NCBI GenBank assembly: GCA_947469485.1
Contig: CANIPU010000011.1
Span: 68,935-101,139 of the forward strand
Reading direction: 5' to 3'
DNA from: Chitinophagaceae bacterium
Lineage (GTDB): Bacteria > Bacteroidota > Bacteroidia > Chitinophagales > UBA10324
Length of the DNA stretch: 32,205 nt
How positions within the stretch are numbered: position 1 is the first letter of the stretch; the number at the start of each line of letters is the position of its first letter. The notes under the pieces are model-generated. The model was not told where the DNA came from. It searched no databases and saw only the letters and a program-made list of their open reading frames with translations. The position numbers were made by a program, and so were the translations under genes. Shown one piece after another: positions 26,401 to 32,205 of the stretch.

Positions 26401-27037
26401 GCTTGTTGCAAATACCACTTATAATTTTCAGGTTGCTGCTTATTGTGCCAGCAATCAGAATTTAGGCTGGAGAACAAAAAATGGTAAGACACAAGTTTGT
26501 ACTGCACCAATAAATCCAACTGTCACGAATTTAACGAATACTTCAGCAACAATTACCTGGTCAACGGCTTGTTCTCCTGTAAATTTCCTATTCCAATATC
26601 GAAAAGTTGGAGTTACCTCATGGACAAACATCACTACCACCAACACAACCGTTATATTATCTAATTTAATTAATGCAACTGCATATGAATTCAGAGTTCG
26701 TTCGGGATGTGGAACAGGAATAAATTCAGCATTCACTCCATTGCAAACATTTACCACTGCTCCACGATTAGAGGATACTGAAGCTGAAAACACATTCAGT
26801 ATTTTCCCAAATCCGAACACCGGAAGTTTCACTCTTCAGATTCCTTCGTTGAATACTGAATCGCAGATTTCGATTTACAATATCACCGGTCAGTTGATTT
26901 ATCGTTCCAATCTTGCCGCCACAGAAGGTGCTTCGTCGCTGACTGTTGCACTCGATAATGTTGCCGATGGTTTGTATGAAGTGGTTTTGAACAACGATCA
27001 ACAAACACTTACACAGCGATTAATTATTCAGAAGTAA
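23453..27037 (+). CDS. Large secreted T9SS type A protein (DUF7948, propeller-like, PKD, Ig-like, SprB-like, Fn3)
   Basis: 1194 residues with a signal peptide ending TQSFAG. Residues about 35-275 match the DUF7948 type that opens with FIQNQGQ and ends near IIIDPWTVNP; it includes an unusual charged helical stretch (about 80-120, KDKKEIERENDAFENGDAAK). A propeller-like region (about 285-610) with repeated WEIESDSSGNAYIYGGDW-type segments follows. From residue 624 the last 571 residues repeat, without gaps, the PKD, two Ig-like, SprB-like, two Fn3 and sorting domains of the protein at 603-3041. The end is FSIFPNPNTGSF...LIIQK. It is expected at the cell surface or secreted. A strong terminator follows. 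Confidence 0.9.
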   Translation: MKKFFSLFAFFLFATLTQSFAGDRTSNWTVSAENPKVFIQNQGQFHLPSTLGNESVLYAFDNGASVIYFTKTGVTYSLKKIIEKDKKEIERENDAFENGDAAKWKEKEEEEKRVSFLADVVSMNWENANQNVVLIPEEKTNAYFNYTFFQNGEAKDINEIPAYKKITYKNLYPGIDVEYIFHAVEGIKYSFIVHPGADISMIKMKYSGNKKLILQANGDLKISTLFGDITDHAPQTFYASTKTSIPSSFVKTGNSISFLLNSYDNTKEIIIDPWTVNPAMPNSQKVWEIESDSSGNAYIYGGDWPNCKLQKYNLSGVLQWTNTTAGYDSSSWIGTLATDLVGNSYVTVGSSARIKKVNTAGVTQWNTSGGFLDEYWSLAFNCDYTKLICGGTRLTGLIPTGDGKAFDINMTNGNVISSITVAKAIPSFIINDPNEIRSICSSPNGNYYFHTLDTIGALTQSMVINWRLLTSYSFAYSSPSYGFTPQPQHVIRATSNYIYTMNGQTIFRRDISTGAVINQAAIPGGGYTDPLFVQGISPNNNGIAIDSCGNVYVGSNNKVHKYDAALNLLSSANTPNVVYDVAIGKNGEVLACGNGYATSLNMSACPQSKKISCVSLGTAPTSAFNISDNTICPSNCITFNDQSTNTPTSWNWAFGGGNPTSSTSQNPGNVCFANSGSYTISLTVSNATGSNSSSQTVTVYNLPTANAGTDASVCSGFSTTFTATGGASYSWSPSAGLNNSTSATPVASPTTTTTYTVTCTNAEGCSATDAVVVTVNPLPIVTVSPSVFSLCKGQGTQLTASGASTYTWSPSAGLSGTSGSSVFAIPNNSTTYTVTGVSALGCSASATSVITVQIQPFVIASITNDSPCPGSGAIAITLSGGNPPYNFSWSTGATTQNLSGLVAGNYTLTVTSGPCVVITTYTVSPGTYNPTLSVTNLYSCSARLNWTATPTASYYKVRYKISGATTWSPVVTLGNVLLYDFTGLVANTTYNFQVAAYCASNQNLGWRTKNGKTQVCTAPINPTVTNLTNTSATITWSTACSPVNFLFQYRKVGVTSWTNITTTNTTVILSNLINATAYEFRVRSGCGTGINSAFTPLQTFTTAPRLEDTEAENTFSIFPNPNTGSFTLQIPSLNTESQISIYNITGQLIYRSNLAATEGASSLTVALDNVADGLYEVVLNNDQQTLTQRLIIQK
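25322..27037 (+). repeat. Diverged inverted repeat, arm B (shared T9SS module)
   Basis: The partner of 603-2318, in the opposite orientation: 1,716 bases in both places, covering seven domains and the stop codon. Several stretches such as SLCKGQGTQLTASGASTYTW are identical in both proteins. Confidence 0.85.
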
Positions 27038-27060
27038 AATTTCTTGTTAAAGCAATAAAT

Positions 27061-27093
27061 AAAAAAGCCCTTCAGTTATTGAAGGGCTTTTTT
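27061..27093. terminator. Strong bidirectional terminator
   Basis: Perfect 14-base arms (AAAAAAGCCCTTCA and TGAAGGGCTTTTTT) around a five-base loop, in the gap between convergent genes ending at 27037 and 27117. The A tract on one side and the T tract on the other allow use on both strands. It resembles the hairpin at 551-578 after the paralogous gene. Confidence 0.9.
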
Positions 27094-27116
27094 GTTTTTA
27101 TTAAAAAAAGAAAAAG

Positions 27117-28247
27117 CTAAACTTCTTCTTTCTTCATTTTATAAATCACATTTCTTTTTTTCAATTCATCGAGCATGAATTGAAAATTATTTTCTTCTTC
27201 GCCCAAATATTCGGGAGGATTAATTCCTATGCGCGAATAATTTTTTTCAAGCAACAATCGAACTGCTGCTGTACAAGTGAACCCCGTGGTGCGCGCCATT
27301 GATGATGTTTGCGTTGCTTTATCGTATTGGTCAAACAAGTCGTAAGTGTAACGGATGTTTTTTCCGCTTTCATTTCCTTCGACTGTTACACGCATCACCG
27401 TGAATTCTTCTTCGCCGGTTTTATATTTCCATTGCGGCAACATAATCGCAGCAGCAACATCAATTGGTCGAATTGTTTTTCCTTTCACTGTAATTTCTTC
27501 TTCGCTGAAAAATCCCATGTCGCGCAATTGTTCCATCGCTTCGCGATGGCCGGGATAGCGCAAAGTTTTTTCCTTCATGTTTTTAATCTTCATCGTTTTC
27601 AGAATGCTGCGCAAGCCATCTGAATTAAATGATTCCAATGTTCCGATGTTTTCGAAGTGAATGAATTCAGGTTCTGTCAATGCAGGGCGTGTAACAGTTT
27701 CGAAATTCTCCACCAACCGTGCAGGTCTGGTATATTCTTCAATCACATCAATGGGAGAGAAGGGTGCTTTGTATTGAAACGGCAATTTGCGTTCGAAGGG
27801 TAACCCGCCTACCAGGCATTCAAAGTTTTCAATCTTCATTCGCTGGTTGTGATAACCGAGAATGATGTTATCCATGCCCGGCGCAACACCGCAATCAACA
27901 ATGGCTGTTACATTATTTTGTTTTGCTAAATCATCCAACAGAAAAGCATCTTCGGGGAAGAATGAAATATCAACGACTTGCTTTTTGTTTTTTAAAATAG
28001 TTTTTAAAGTTTCGAAACCCATGAAGCCCGGAACCGCACCTACCACACAATCAGCATCAGCAATTAATTTTTCAATTTCATTTTCATCAGCAAGGTTTGA
28101 TTTCTGGGTTTGAATGTTCGTGCTGTTTTTCAGTTGCGATAAACTTTCGTCGCTGATATCAGCAGACAGCACTTTATAATCTGTTGCGAGGTCTTTTGCA
28201 ATAGTGCGACCTACCATGCCCGCACCGAGTACTACAATTTTTTTCAT
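27117..28247 (-). CDS. Saccharopine dehydrogenase family protein
   Basis: 376 residues. The Rossmann nucleotide-binding motif is at the N-terminus (VVLGAGMVGRTIAKDL, residues 5-20), followed by the family patterns CVVGAVPGFMGF, ISFFPEDAF and IVDCGVAPGMDN. The catalytic-domain region has ARTTGFTCTAAVRLLL near the C-terminus. Members include saccharopine dehydrogenase/reductase and lysine 6-dehydrogenase; which lysine-pathway reaction is used here cannot be decided from sequence alone. It lies 79 bases after murA on the same strand and has its own -7 element, so it is probably transcribed separately as well. Confidence 0.88.
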   Translation of the reverse strand: MKKIVVLGAGMVGRTIAKDLATDYKVLSADISDESLSQLKNSTNIQTQKSNLADENEIEKLIADADCVVGAVPGFMGFETLKTILKNKKQVVDISFFPEDAFLLDDLAKQNNVTAIVDCGVAPGMDNIILGYHNQRMKIENFECLVGGLPFERKLPFQYKAPFSPIDVIEEYTRPARLVENFETVTRPALTEPEFIHFENIGTLESFNSDGLRSILKTMKIKNMKEKTLRYPGHREAMEQLRDMGFFSEEEITVKGKTIRPIDVAAAIMLPQWKYKTGEEEFTVMRVTVEGNESGKNIRYTYDLFDQYDKATQTSSMARTTGFTCTAAVRLLLEKNYSRIGINPPEYLGEEENNFQFMLDELKKRNVIYKMKKEEV

Positions 28248-28270
28248 CTGAAATATTTAAGTGGTGCAAA

Positions 28271-28278
28271 CAAAATTA
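28271..28278 (-). promoter_or_regulatory. -7 promoter element of the saccharopine dehydrogenase family gene
   Basis: TAATTTTG on the minus strand matches TAnnTTTG perfectly and is followed by TTTGCACC, 23 bases before the ATG at 28247. No TTG -33 box stands out. Confidence 0.5.
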
Positions 28279-28326
28279 TTTTCATGCAAATACTCTGCAT
28301 TCATTGAAAATAAGTTCAGCACCAAA

Positions 28327-29634
28327 TCAGATCCGCTTAATCTTTGCGCCCAGTTTATTTAACCGCACATCAATATTCTGATAACCGCGATCAATCTGAT
28401 TGATGTTGTTGATGATGCTTTTTCCTTCGGCGCTCATCGCAGCAATTAACAAAGCAACACCTGCGCGTATATCAGGGCTCGTCATGCTGATTCCACGCAA
28501 TGGAAATTGACGGTTCAATCCAATGACAGCGGCGCGGTGCGGGTCGCACAAAATTATTTGCGCACCCATCTCAATTAATTTATCAACGAAGAACAAACGG
28601 CTCTCAAACATTTTCTGATGAATGAGCACTGTGCCTTTTGCCTGTGTGGCTGTAACCAGAAGAACAGAAAGCAAATCAGGAGTGAGCCCGGGCCATATTG
28701 CATCGGCAATGGTCATCACACTTCCATCAATAAAAGTTTGAATTTTATAGGATGATTGTTCAGGAACATAAATATCATCACCACGAATTTCTAGTTCAAT
28801 TCCGAGTTTGCGGAATGCATCTGGAATCAATCCGAGTTGTTCGGGCTGCGCATTTTTAATGGTCAGTTCGCTTTGTGTCATCGCTGCCATGCCAATGAAA
28901 CTTCCCACTTCAATCATATCACTCAACATGCGATGCTCTGTTCCGCCGAGTGATTGCACGCCGTGTATGGTTAAGAGATTGGAACCGATGCCTTCAATTT
29001 TTCCGCCCATGCGCACTATCATTTTGCAGAGCTGCTGCAGGTAGGGTTCGCATGCCGCATTGAAAATGGTGGTGGTTCCTTTGGCGAGTGATGCTGCCAT
29101 AACAATGTTGGCAGTACCTGTAACAGATGCTTCATCGAGCAGCATGTAAGTGCCCGTTAACTGCGAAGCATCAATGGTGAAATTATTTTCTTTGTTATCG
29201 AAATTAAATTTCGCGCCGAGTTTTTCGAAACCGATGAAGTGTGTATCTAATCTTCTTCTTCCGATTTTATCGCCACCGGGTTTTGGAATAAATGCTTTTT
29301 TAAACCGCGCGAGCAGCGGACCAATCATCATTACCGAACCACGAAGGCGCGCCGCTTTCTTCGCGTAGTCGTCGGTGTTCATGTAATCGAGATTGATATT
29401 ATCAGCGCGGAACGAATAAGTGTCTTCGTTCTGTTTGCGAATCTCCACCCCGAAATCGCGGAGCAAATCAATCAGCATATTCACATCCACAATGTTTGGG
29501 ATGTTGCTGATGGTAACAGTTTCATTAGTGAGCAGTGTCGCGCATAAAATCTGCAGCGCTTCATTCTTGGCTCCTTGTGGTGTTATTTCTCCCTTGAGTT
29601 TGTAACCGCCGGTTACTTCAAATGCATCAGGCAT
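28327..29634 (-). CDS. murA: UDP-N-acetylglucosamine 1-carboxyvinyltransferase, Cys-to-Asp variant
   Basis: 435 residues, normal for MurA. It transfers enolpyruvate from PEP to UDP-GlcNAc, the first committed step of peptidoglycan synthesis, in the cytoplasm. Lys23-Asn24 in PQGAKNEALQ is the conserved substrate-binding pair. The active-site loop reads PKPGGDKIGRRRLDTH: Asp122 is where the fosfomycin-alkylated Cys (Cys115 in E. coli) usually stands. Asp at this position is known in fosfomycin-insensitive MurA of mycobacteria and chlamydiae and keeps catalytic activity. G+C is higher here than in the flanking small genes. Confidence 0.96.
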   Translation of the reverse strand: MPDAFEVTGGYKLKGEITPQGAKNEALQILCATLLTNETVTISNIPNIVDVNMLIDLLRDFGVEIRKQNEDTYSFRADNINLDYMNTDDYAKKAARLRGSVMMIGPLLARFKKAFIPKPGGDKIGRRRLDTHFIGFEKLGAKFNFDNKENNFTIDASQLTGTYMLLDEASVTGTANIVMAASLAKGTTTIFNAACEPYLQQLCKMIVRMGGKIEGIGSNLLTIHGVQSLGGTEHRMLSDMIEVGSFIGMAAMTQSELTIKNAQPEQLGLIPDAFRKLGIELEIRGDDIYVPEQSSYKIQTFIDGSVMTIADAIWPGLTPDLLSVLLVTATQAKGTVLIHQKMFESRLFFVDKLIEMGAQIILCDPHRAAVIGLNRQFPLRGISMTSPDIRAGVALLIAAMSAEGKSIINNINQIDRGYQNIDVRLNKLGAKIKRI

Positions 29635-29842
29635 GGTGTGAAAAAGTTATTTGTTGATTGGTTGATTAGTTATTTGTAATACAAACAGCATAATCATTTT
29701 AAAAAAAATCAGGATTCGAAGATGAACTGATATTTCACACGAACTATTTTGTGTGTGAAAATTTTATTCACGATGAAAGGAGGGAGTGAACAGAATTATT
29801 ATTTACCGAAGAGGCGCAGAGAAAAACTTTTCTTCTGTGAAT

Positions 29843-30163
29843 TTATTTTTTTCTTTCCTTCCTGTAAGGTAAAATCATTTTAATAAACCCACGATAGTAA
29901 CTATCTGCTTTGTACCATCGGTCAACAATCTGACCGTAGTGACTGCATGAATCATTATAACATTTAACATACGAATTGTCTTGCCTGAAATTATCAAACT
30001 GAAGTGCGTATCCTTTACAATGCGGACACTCTTCATCAACAAATAAAATGGCGAACCAATTGTCATCATCATCTTCTGTATAGTTTTCATAAATTTCTTT
30101 TACCTCCTTCGGAGAATATTTATCTACATCCTCTTCTGTTTTTATATTTTCTATTGTCAGCAT
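29843..30163 (-). CDS. Small protein with a possible zinc ribbon
   Basis: 106 residues, not recognised. The acidic N-terminal part (EEDVDKYSPKEVKEIYENYT, then EDDDDNW) is followed by a Cys motif CPHC (46-49) and later C-YNDSC (68-73), a spacing that could hold one zinc. The C-terminus is basic (LPYRKERKK). It stands alone between murA and a plus-strand membrane protein. An imperfect hairpin (29733-29760, TTTCACAC and GTGTGAAA arms) lies past its stop but lacks a U tract. Coding status is supported by frame length and composition only. Confidence 0.55.
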   Translation of the reverse strand: MLTIENIKTEEDVDKYSPKEVKEIYENYTEDDDDNWFAILFVDEECPHCKGYALQFDNFRQDNSYVKCYNDSCSHYGQIVDRWYKADSYYRGFIKMILPYRKERKK

Positions 30164-30353
30164 TCTTAATTGAGCAATTGAAATTGAACTGCAACTTAAG
30201 AAGTAATTTTATATTCCAGTGGAAGAGTTTTCAATCTTTTTTCCAACTAAAGTTAGAAAAATTTTTTGATGGTTGCTTTTTGTTTTTAATTATTTTGTGA
30301 GCGTATTAAACGCACTGATTTGATTACGGAAACCATGAGACTAAGTTAAAACC

Positions 30354-30848
30354 ATGAGTCAAAAAATTTCAAGAGTCAATAAAATTTTTATTCTTATAGT
30401 GGTTGTTTTAATGATGATATCAGGAATATACGCTGCGATAAGTCCTTTCTTATCTCTTCCAAAGACGGTAACGAATATGGTGGATATTATAGGAATGATT
30501 TTAGGTAGTATTATTTTAGTATATTTTGGAATAACATTGTTAAGTGGGGCTTTTTACATTGTGTTTTTTGCAATAAAAACAAATTGGAAAGAAAAATTAA
30601 AAATCCTTTTATACGGTCTGTTTATTTTACATTTTCTTTTTCTGGTTTTTGTTATCTATGGCATTTTTCAATTCTTGAAATTTTCATTTGAATTTTATTT
30701 TGGGTATGAGAAAATTCCTGGGGAGTTTATTAATGCAATTGAAACAACTGGATTGTTTATTTTTTGCTGGCTTATTACTGGAGTAGTACTCTATATCTGC
30801 AAAAAACTGCGTTACTTTTATTATTCACTTTTTGCTGCCTTTTTTTAG
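30354..30848 (+). CDS. Four-helix membrane protein of unknown function
   Basis: 164 residues, mostly hydrophobic, with predicted membrane segments near 11-33, 42-73, 84-108 and 128-149 and short charged loops (KTNWKEKLK). No family is recognised. The region is very AT-rich, and no partner gene is close. The segment from murA to DUF4290 that contains it is probably a variable insertion. Confidence 0.55.
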   Translation: MSQKISRVNKIFILIVVVLMMISGIYAAISPFLSLPKTVTNMVDIIGMILGSIILVYFGITLLSGAFYIVFFAIKTNWKEKLKILLYGLFILHFLFLVFVIYGIFQFLKFSFEFYFGYEKIPGEFINAIETTGLFIFCWLITGVVLYICKKLRYFYYSLFAAFF

Positions 30849-30953
30849 TCATCTCATATATGGAATATGTAGATGAAAAAACTATATTTTGAAAAAAACG
30901 AAAGAAAAAATAAATGAAAAGAAAAAAGTAGATGGAAAAGAATAACATTTTTT

Positions 30954-30981
30954 AAAAAGGGGAAATTTCTTTCCCCTTTTT
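30954..30981. terminator. Perfect 12-bp hairpin, probable terminator
   Basis: AAAAAGGGGAAA and TTTCCCCTTTTT pair without mismatch around a four-base loop, with A and T tracts at the two ends. It is about 105 bases past the membrane protein gene and could also end transcripts from the other side. Confidence 0.7.
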
Positions 30982-30987
30982 CATCAC

Positions 30988-31022
30988 TTCACTTTTATAC
31001 TTATTGTAAGTATAAGTGTGAA
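30988..31022. repeat. Long imperfect inverted repeat
   Basis: Two 16-base arms (TTCACTTTTATACTTA and TAAGTATAAGTGTGAA) pair at 14 of 16 positions around a three-base loop, only six bases after the perfect hairpin. Confidence 0.7.
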
Positions 31023-31034
31023 TTTCTTAAATAA

Positions 31035-31056
31035 TAATTTCATGAGTATGAAATTA
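31035..31056. repeat. Perfect 9-bp inverted repeat
   Basis: TAATTTCAT and ATGAAATTA around the loop GAGT. It is the third stem-loop in the cluster. Confidence 0.6.
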
Positions 31057-31412
31057 AAGATGAACAATTCATACCTTTTTTGTCATAAAAAAAAGCCAAA
31101 CCATTGTCGTTAGCGTTTACGAACATATAGTGTATTAGATGAAATTATTCAACCTGTTGAAAAATTGAATTTATTGTGAGTATCTAAAAAAATTGAATGG
31201 CAAAAACTGCTTCTCTATTATTTCTTTCAATACCAATTAAAAATAGATTATATTACTACTGTAAGACTCTTAAGCAAAATTAAAATGTACGAGCGTAAAT
31301 TATCGCTCACACCAAAACCCAATTTTTGAGGTTTGACTTTGACTGTTACACTAACGCTCCATCAAAAAAATAATATATAGTTGTTCGTTCCGTTCCGGAG
31401 CAGCCGCACTTA

Positions 31413-31444
31413 GTTTAAAGTTTCGAGTTTCAGGTTTAAAGTTT
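31413..31444 (+). repeat. Short direct repeat, 11 bases, period 21
   Basis: GTTTAAAGTTT occurs at 31413-31423 and again at 31434-31444, with a related GAGTTTCAG between. Similar AGTTTAAAGTTT strings occur between genes in other Bacteroidota (from memory). Confidence 0.5.
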
Positions 31445-31512
31445 TAGTTGAGGGCTTAAGAGAAAAAAATTTTTCTTCCCAAAATAAAAATTCCGAAGAG
31501 CACAAATAAATT

Positions 31513-32184
31513 TTATCTCTTCCTTCTGAACTGCTGGTGTTTCTGATTGCCACCGCCGCCACTGCGGGCAGGTTTTACAAATCCTTTTTTGCGGAATGAT
31601 TTTTCGCGACCGGTTTTTTCTTTGAGCGGCGCACCTTTGATATTGTCGAGATTAAAATCGTCGCCGATTTGTAACTGACCACCACTGATAATATCGAGGT
31701 CGTTTTTTATAACATCGTCGCTCACATGCTGGTTGTCGTTCCATTGCAGGTGAACGAGTTTCATGTAGTAAGCAACAGTTTCGGCAGCGCTTTTTTTCTT
31801 TTCGGGATCGGCTACATCGTCCTTAATTTTTTCGAGCAGGCGCTCCAGATTTTTTCCGTAGTTGCGATACTTGATTTTATTTTTCGGATAAGCAAGCGGC
31901 GCCACGCGCAAATCTTTTTCGCTCGGCGGTTCGGGCATCGGATACGGCGAATCAACATCGAGCTTGTACTGGGTCATGATGTGGAGGTGATCCCACAACT
32001 TCATTTTATACTCTTCAATGTTTCGAAACTGCGGTGTGCTGTTGCTCATGATATTGATGAGTGCATTGGCAGCAGCATTGCGCTGATCGCGATCCTTAAT
32101 TGTTAAAAGATGCTCAGCTAATTTTTGTGTGATGCGTCCATATTCCGGAATTTCCATCTTCGGACGCTGTGTATTGTATTCCAT
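31513..32184 (-). CDS. DUF4290 family protein
   Basis: 223 residues from the ATG at 32184, giving MEYNTQRPKMEIPEYGR, the usual start of this family; the frame runs on to the window edge only through a TTG. The family core includes LWDHLHIMTQYKLDVDSPYP and KIKYRNYGKNLE. The C-terminal 35 residues are basic and Gly-rich (KSFRKKGF, SGGGGNQKHQQFRRKR), which suggests nucleic acid or ribosome contact (inference). DUF4290 is specific to Bacteroidota and, as I recall, is usually next to murA. Here murA is 1.9 kb further on the same strand, with two small genes in between. Confidence 0.9.
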   Translation of the reverse strand: MEYNTQRPKMEIPEYGRITQKLAEHLLTIKDRDQRNAAANALINIMSNSTPQFRNIEEYKMKLWDHLHIMTQYKLDVDSPYPMPEPPSEKDLRVAPLAYPKNKIKYRNYGKNLERLLEKIKDDVADPEKKKSAAETVAYYMKLVHLQWNDNQHVSDDVIKNDLDIISGGQLQIGDDFNLDNIKGAPLKEKTGREKSFRKKGFVKPARSGGGGNQKHQQFRRKR

Positions 32185-32205
32185 ATTTGATTGGAGAAGT
32201 GACAA

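Larger units (their letters stand above)
30849..31512. other. AT-rich 664-base intergenic region with clustered hairpins
   Basis: It lies between convergent genes (ends at 30848 and 31513). No convincing coding frame or RNA gene was found. It holds three consecutive stem-loops within 103 bases (entries below), a short GAGCG...CGCTC hairpin at 31291-31308, and a short direct repeat near its right end. The rest shows nothing I can name. Confidence 0.7.

Noticed and set aside
27309-29605. Plus-strand frames opposite murA and the saccharopine dehydrogenase family gene
   Set aside because: They lie antisense to strongly conserved genes and have no recognisable content.
29733-29760. Terminator after the 29843-30163 gene
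   Set aside because: The stem-loop has a 12-base loop and no U tract in the transcribed direction, and it is over 80 bases past the stop.
1-32205. tRNA, rRNA, riboswitch or phage genes
   Set aside because: No T-loop-like GGTTCGA context, cloverleaf or recognisable conserved RNA or phage protein was seen on reading both strands; a covariance-model search would be decisive.

Overview
The window is a stretch of chromosome from a member of the Bacteroidota, probably an environmental relative of the Chitinophagales or Sphingobacteriales. The evidence is AT-rich DNA, several proteins with a type IX secretion (T9SS) C-terminal sorting domain, a PorZ-like T9SS protein, DUF5686, DUF4290 and Omp28-type proteins, and TAnnTTTG-type -7 promoter elements. 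No tRNA, rRNA, CRISPR, insertion sequence or phage gene was seen.

Layout. 1-600: the end of a fatty acid desaturase and a small CBU_0592-like membrane protein. 603-3041 (-): a secreted modular T9SS protein. 3132-5241 (-): a tight three-gene run of two outer-membrane proteins and a CtlX-type hydrolase. 5395-6965 (+): a DUF502 membrane protein overlapping a zinc-dependent phospholipase C/S1-P1 nuclease-like protein. 7062-9129 (-): four small unrelated lipoprotein genes with four copies of a roughly 55-bp repeat between and after them. 9131-11440 (-): porZ. 11610-14838 (+): an MMPL/RND permease and a secreted protein. 14921-15934 (-): an Omp28-like T9SS protein. 16022-20741 (+): an ileS / DksA-like / lspA operon. 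20838-27037 (+): a DUF5686 outer-membrane protein and a 1194-residue DUF7948 T9SS protein. 27117-32184: a saccharopine dehydrogenase family protein and murA on the minus strand, then two unrecognised small genes, a hairpin-rich gap, and DUF4290.

Much of the window serves the cell surface. There are T9SS cargo proteins and PorZ (attachment complex), LspA (which matures lipoproteins such as the four in the array), outer-membrane barrels, an RND-type permease, and MurA for peptidoglycan.

The most interesting signals are these. (1) The lipoprotein array at 7062-8700: a 37-nt core is identical in three copies and has 3 mismatches in the fourth. Every copy carries a perfect TAnnTTTG element, and in three copies it lies 15-16 nt from a start codon. 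The genes in between are unrelated, so the layout looks like cassettes. (2) An isoleucyl-tRNA synthetase whose HIGH signature reads GIHH. (3) A MurA with Asp in place of the fosfomycin-targeted Cys. (4) Two T9SS proteins 22 kb apart in opposite orientation that share a gapless 571-residue C-terminal module and a similar terminator hairpin. (5) A DksA-like protein with one of four zinc cysteines and a histone H1-like tail.
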